From: Acherontichlamydia pituitae
GTDB taxonomy: Bacteria; Chlamydiota; Chlamydiia; Chlamydiales; Rhabdochlamydiaceae
NCBI GenBank assembly: GCA_019634675.1
Contig: JAHCAX010000010.1
Span: 7,923 to 71,922, forward strand
DNA length: 64,000 nucleotides
Direction of reading: 5' to 3'
A program made the position numbers and the translations under genes. Of this stretch, positions 63,001-64,000 are shown one piece after another. The notes below the pieces were generated by a model. That model searched no databases, had not been told where the DNA came from, and saw only the letters and a program-made list of their open reading frames with translations. How positions within the stretch are numbered: position 1 is the stretch's first letter; each line of letters opens with the position of its first letter.

Positions 63001-63990
63001 ATGCAGCCAGCGAACGCTAACAACATCGCTTTTACAGAGGAAAATGTTGCCGAAAGGATCCGTCAACTCTACACGGAGCATTTCTTTGAGAAAGCCGTGA
63101 ACAATTGCTACAGGGAAAAAGATTGGGACATTTGGGCCTCTCCCTTCCTTGAGAACGTCAGGCAGCATGGCAATGATAGCTTGCCAGGTTACCAAGACCG
63201 CTTTACCGGATTTACCGCTGCTCTCGATTATTATTTGAAAGACCACTGGATGTTCACCGGAGGTTTTTCCTTTGCTTCGACTGAGATGAAGGTTCCTGAC
63301 GGAAGGACGAGAGCCGATTATTATACCTATGCGGGGTCTCTTGGCGCCTTATGGACCAATACCTCCTTTTTTGCCGATGCGGTTTTCTCATATCTCTACA
63401 GTCCGATCGATGCCAAAAGAAAGATGCATTTTTCGATCCATCACTTAGCCCATTCCGATACAGTTGATCGGACTGCTACCTATGACCAGAGTTCGAATCA
63501 GCTGCTGGGGCATATCGGCGGCGGGTATAACTTTAAGTTTAGAGAAGATAGGACGAGCTCCTTCAACCTCTATCCCTTTGCCAACCTCGATTACCAGTAC
63601 CTGATGCAAGGCGGCTATTCTGAAAGCGGCGCCCACAGCTTAGATTTGAAGGTGCGGAGCAAACAATACGACCTGCTCCGTCCTGAAGCGGGACTCGGAA
63701 TGGGCTATAAAGGGTGCTTTGAAAAGAGACATATCTTGATCGATCTAACGCTCAGCTACATTCATGAGTTCCGTTTTATGGGACAGGACACAACCGCCAA
63801 ATTCAAGCCGGCGGATTGCACATTTAGAGTAAAGGGGCTAAAGCCTGAGAACAACTTGTTCAGCCCATCGCTTAAAATCCGATCGACCTCTCCTTTGAAT
63901 GGTTTTTCATTCATGCTGGGGTACCATGGCGAATATGGAAGGCATTTCATCTTAAATGCCGGCGAAGCTGAAATTGCAAGAGCCTTTTGA
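60013..63990 (+). CDS. Large glycine-rich autotransporter (Pmp-like)
   Basis: A 1325-aa outer-surface protein. The N-terminus (MFHNRYS ... SLFYFSALLQSSALFG) is an extended signal peptide. Residues about 40-140 are a beta-helix start (YTVNSTADTNTGAGTAGTL). Residues about 140-470 are extremely Gly-rich (runs of 4-8 Gly with Asn, Ser, Ala). From about 540 come PATR-type passenger repeats (GSLTLGGSNTYTGSTT..AGTIKIG; LTKTGTGTLGLQNGSNNFSGG). Residues about 1040-1325 are an autotransporter barrel (WDIWASPFLENVRQHGND, ALDYYLKDHWMFTGGFSF) ending in Phe. ATG 60013 has AAGGA upstream; TTG 59998 is less likely. It is type V-secreted, probably an adhesin like chlamydial Pmps but without their GGAI/FxxN repeats. 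Confidence 0.9.
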   Translation: MFHNRYSMASLSQGTMGKYVRSLFYFSALLQSSALFGTTYTVNSTADTNTGAGTAGTLRYCINQANNAAGPNTIQFGTAGTIILTQSLPPIGSNITIVDAMSNAITINGTNGGNSYQPFFIAPNSTGFTFQNTGGGSIAVQNAASIGGNGGQSGGGGALGAGGGLFVGENNTVTLQGVSFSGCFAQGGNGGTIIFSGSGGGGGMSQGTGGNGKANGSDAGGGGGGYGGVGGNAGCCGGGGGGGGGLFLSGGNGGDGWGEGINGGGGGSDGTAGQSSSASNGGNDLAGNLGGAGGSPGVNGGNGTGNSGGGGGGGAASGVNAGNGGNSQMGAGGGGSNLSQTANGGNGGNSTGLFGGGGGGGSGIQVGPGSGGNGGFAGGGGGGASADVNVDGPGGNGGFGGGGGAVNALSSSGVSTANVGNGGFGGGGGGGLYTSSSSGKGGFGASDGSRFAGGEGGAGAALGGTIFVSKGATLNIMDFPSSISSGISKAGTGGRGTAFAAGPDIFLMSGGTISFQQATAFTINTSIASDGGAGGGSGGGLIMNNALGSLTLGGSNTYTGSTTCSAGTIKIGQDANLGASGNGLTIQNGGNFEFIGSTTLNSSRVVTIGAGGAGLIVDSGVNGAIAGTVTGSGLLTKTGTGTLGLQNGSNNFSGGIQINQGTVQVANASQQSNPMSLGTGTVTLNGGNLEVLSNYGNNNTISNAITVSTSAQILSDLPAGQNLTFSAAPAINAGTLTIAQSAASNTILSGGTSGAGNLSTSVPGQVVLQAAAAHSGTTTVQSGTLAVSSTGSITNSSSVQVNSGGVFSVNGSVSPPVQVNLGAILKGLGPFGNTVTVNGTIAPGNSINTMVGTNFILNSGSTYEAEISNTTSNLISASGTVTINGANLVLIPRNFSAPAVSTYTIITAGSVVNNSPFVFTNPLARYAFNVVYSANSVTLVLNSGPFPFNTIVTKGNAGKVAQCFEVLYLQDHPDLAEIVTILELQTVGQMTKSFNEMQPANANNIAFTEENVAERIRQLYTEHFFEKAVNNCYREKDWDIWASPFLENVRQHGNDSLPGYQDRFTGFTAALDYYLKDHWMFTGGFSFASTEMKVPDGRTRADYYTYAGSLGALWTNTSFFADAVFSYLYSPIDAKRKMHFSIHHLAHSDTVDRTATYDQSSNQLLGHIGGGYNFKFREDRTSSFNLYPFANLDYQYLMQGGYSESGAHSLDLKVRSKQYDLLRPEAGLGMGYKGCFEKRHILIDLTLSYIHEFRFMGQDTTAKFKPADCTFRVKGLKPENNLFSPSLKIRSTSPLNGFSFMLGYHGEYGRHFILNAGEAEIARAF

Positions 63991-64000
63991 TCCTTTTAGT

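Overview
The window looks like a chromosome segment from a chlamydia-like (environmental Chlamydiota) intracellular bacterium. Two gene strings match the gene order I remember for Chlamydia trachomatis. One is lptF/lptG - tilS - ftsH - pnp - rpsO - tadA (the CT838-CT844 area). The other is rpmE - prfA - prmC - ffh - rpsP - trmD - rplS - rnhB - gmk - small protein - metG (CT022-CT032). A very long FtsH, an Inc-like two-helix membrane protein and a Legionella-type major outer membrane porin homologue fit the same group. By eye the core genes have mid-to-high-40s G+C, higher than I would expect for Parachlamydia or Simkania; this suggests a Waddlia/Criblamydiaceae-like lineage, but that is inference. 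No transposase, prophage, CRISPR, tRNA or rRNA gene was seen.

Layout. 1-5 kb: two tandem WD40 proteins (one with an F-box-like N-terminus), a MetK that starts with a signal peptide, and a PP2C phosphatase. 5-7.6 kb: a YheO-type regulator and YbaK deacylase diverging from an aminotransferase across a perfect 11-bp palindrome. 7.6-9.5 kb: a four-gene minus-strand operon (Nudix, AAC(6')-like GNAT, ClbS/DfsB-like, cupin). 9.7-16.2 kb: hydrolase and glgB, an SDR, an exported GNAT and ligA. 16-21 kb: lineage-specific proteins, including a duplicated family that carried a piece of miaB with it, then miaB. 21.6-32 kb: rplM-rpsI, a thioesterase, an almost Lys/Arg-free acidic protein, an M32 carboxypeptidase, a SpeD-like protein with an aldo/keto reductase, an lptF-lptG-PAP2 operon and a secreted zincin-like protein. 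32-55 kb: the two conserved core blocks, interrupted by an Inc-like protein, a Ser/Thr kinase, a soluble hybrid histidine kinase and yicC. 55-64 kb: an outward-facing cluster of porin, secreted beta-helix protein, mitochondrial-carrier-family protein and a 1325-aa glycine-rich autotransporter.

The main biological theme is host interaction through eukaryote-like or secreted proteins (WD40/F-box, PP2C, protein kinase, mitochondrial carrier, Inc-like, autotransporter) inserted between conserved housekeeping operons. The strongest single novelty is the mitochondrial carrier homologue at 58886-59707. It has three carrier signatures and would be a plausible effector inserted into host mitochondria or the inclusion membrane. 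Several intergenic regions carry 90-185 bp imperfect inverted repeats that look like small non-autonomous mobile elements or their remnants.
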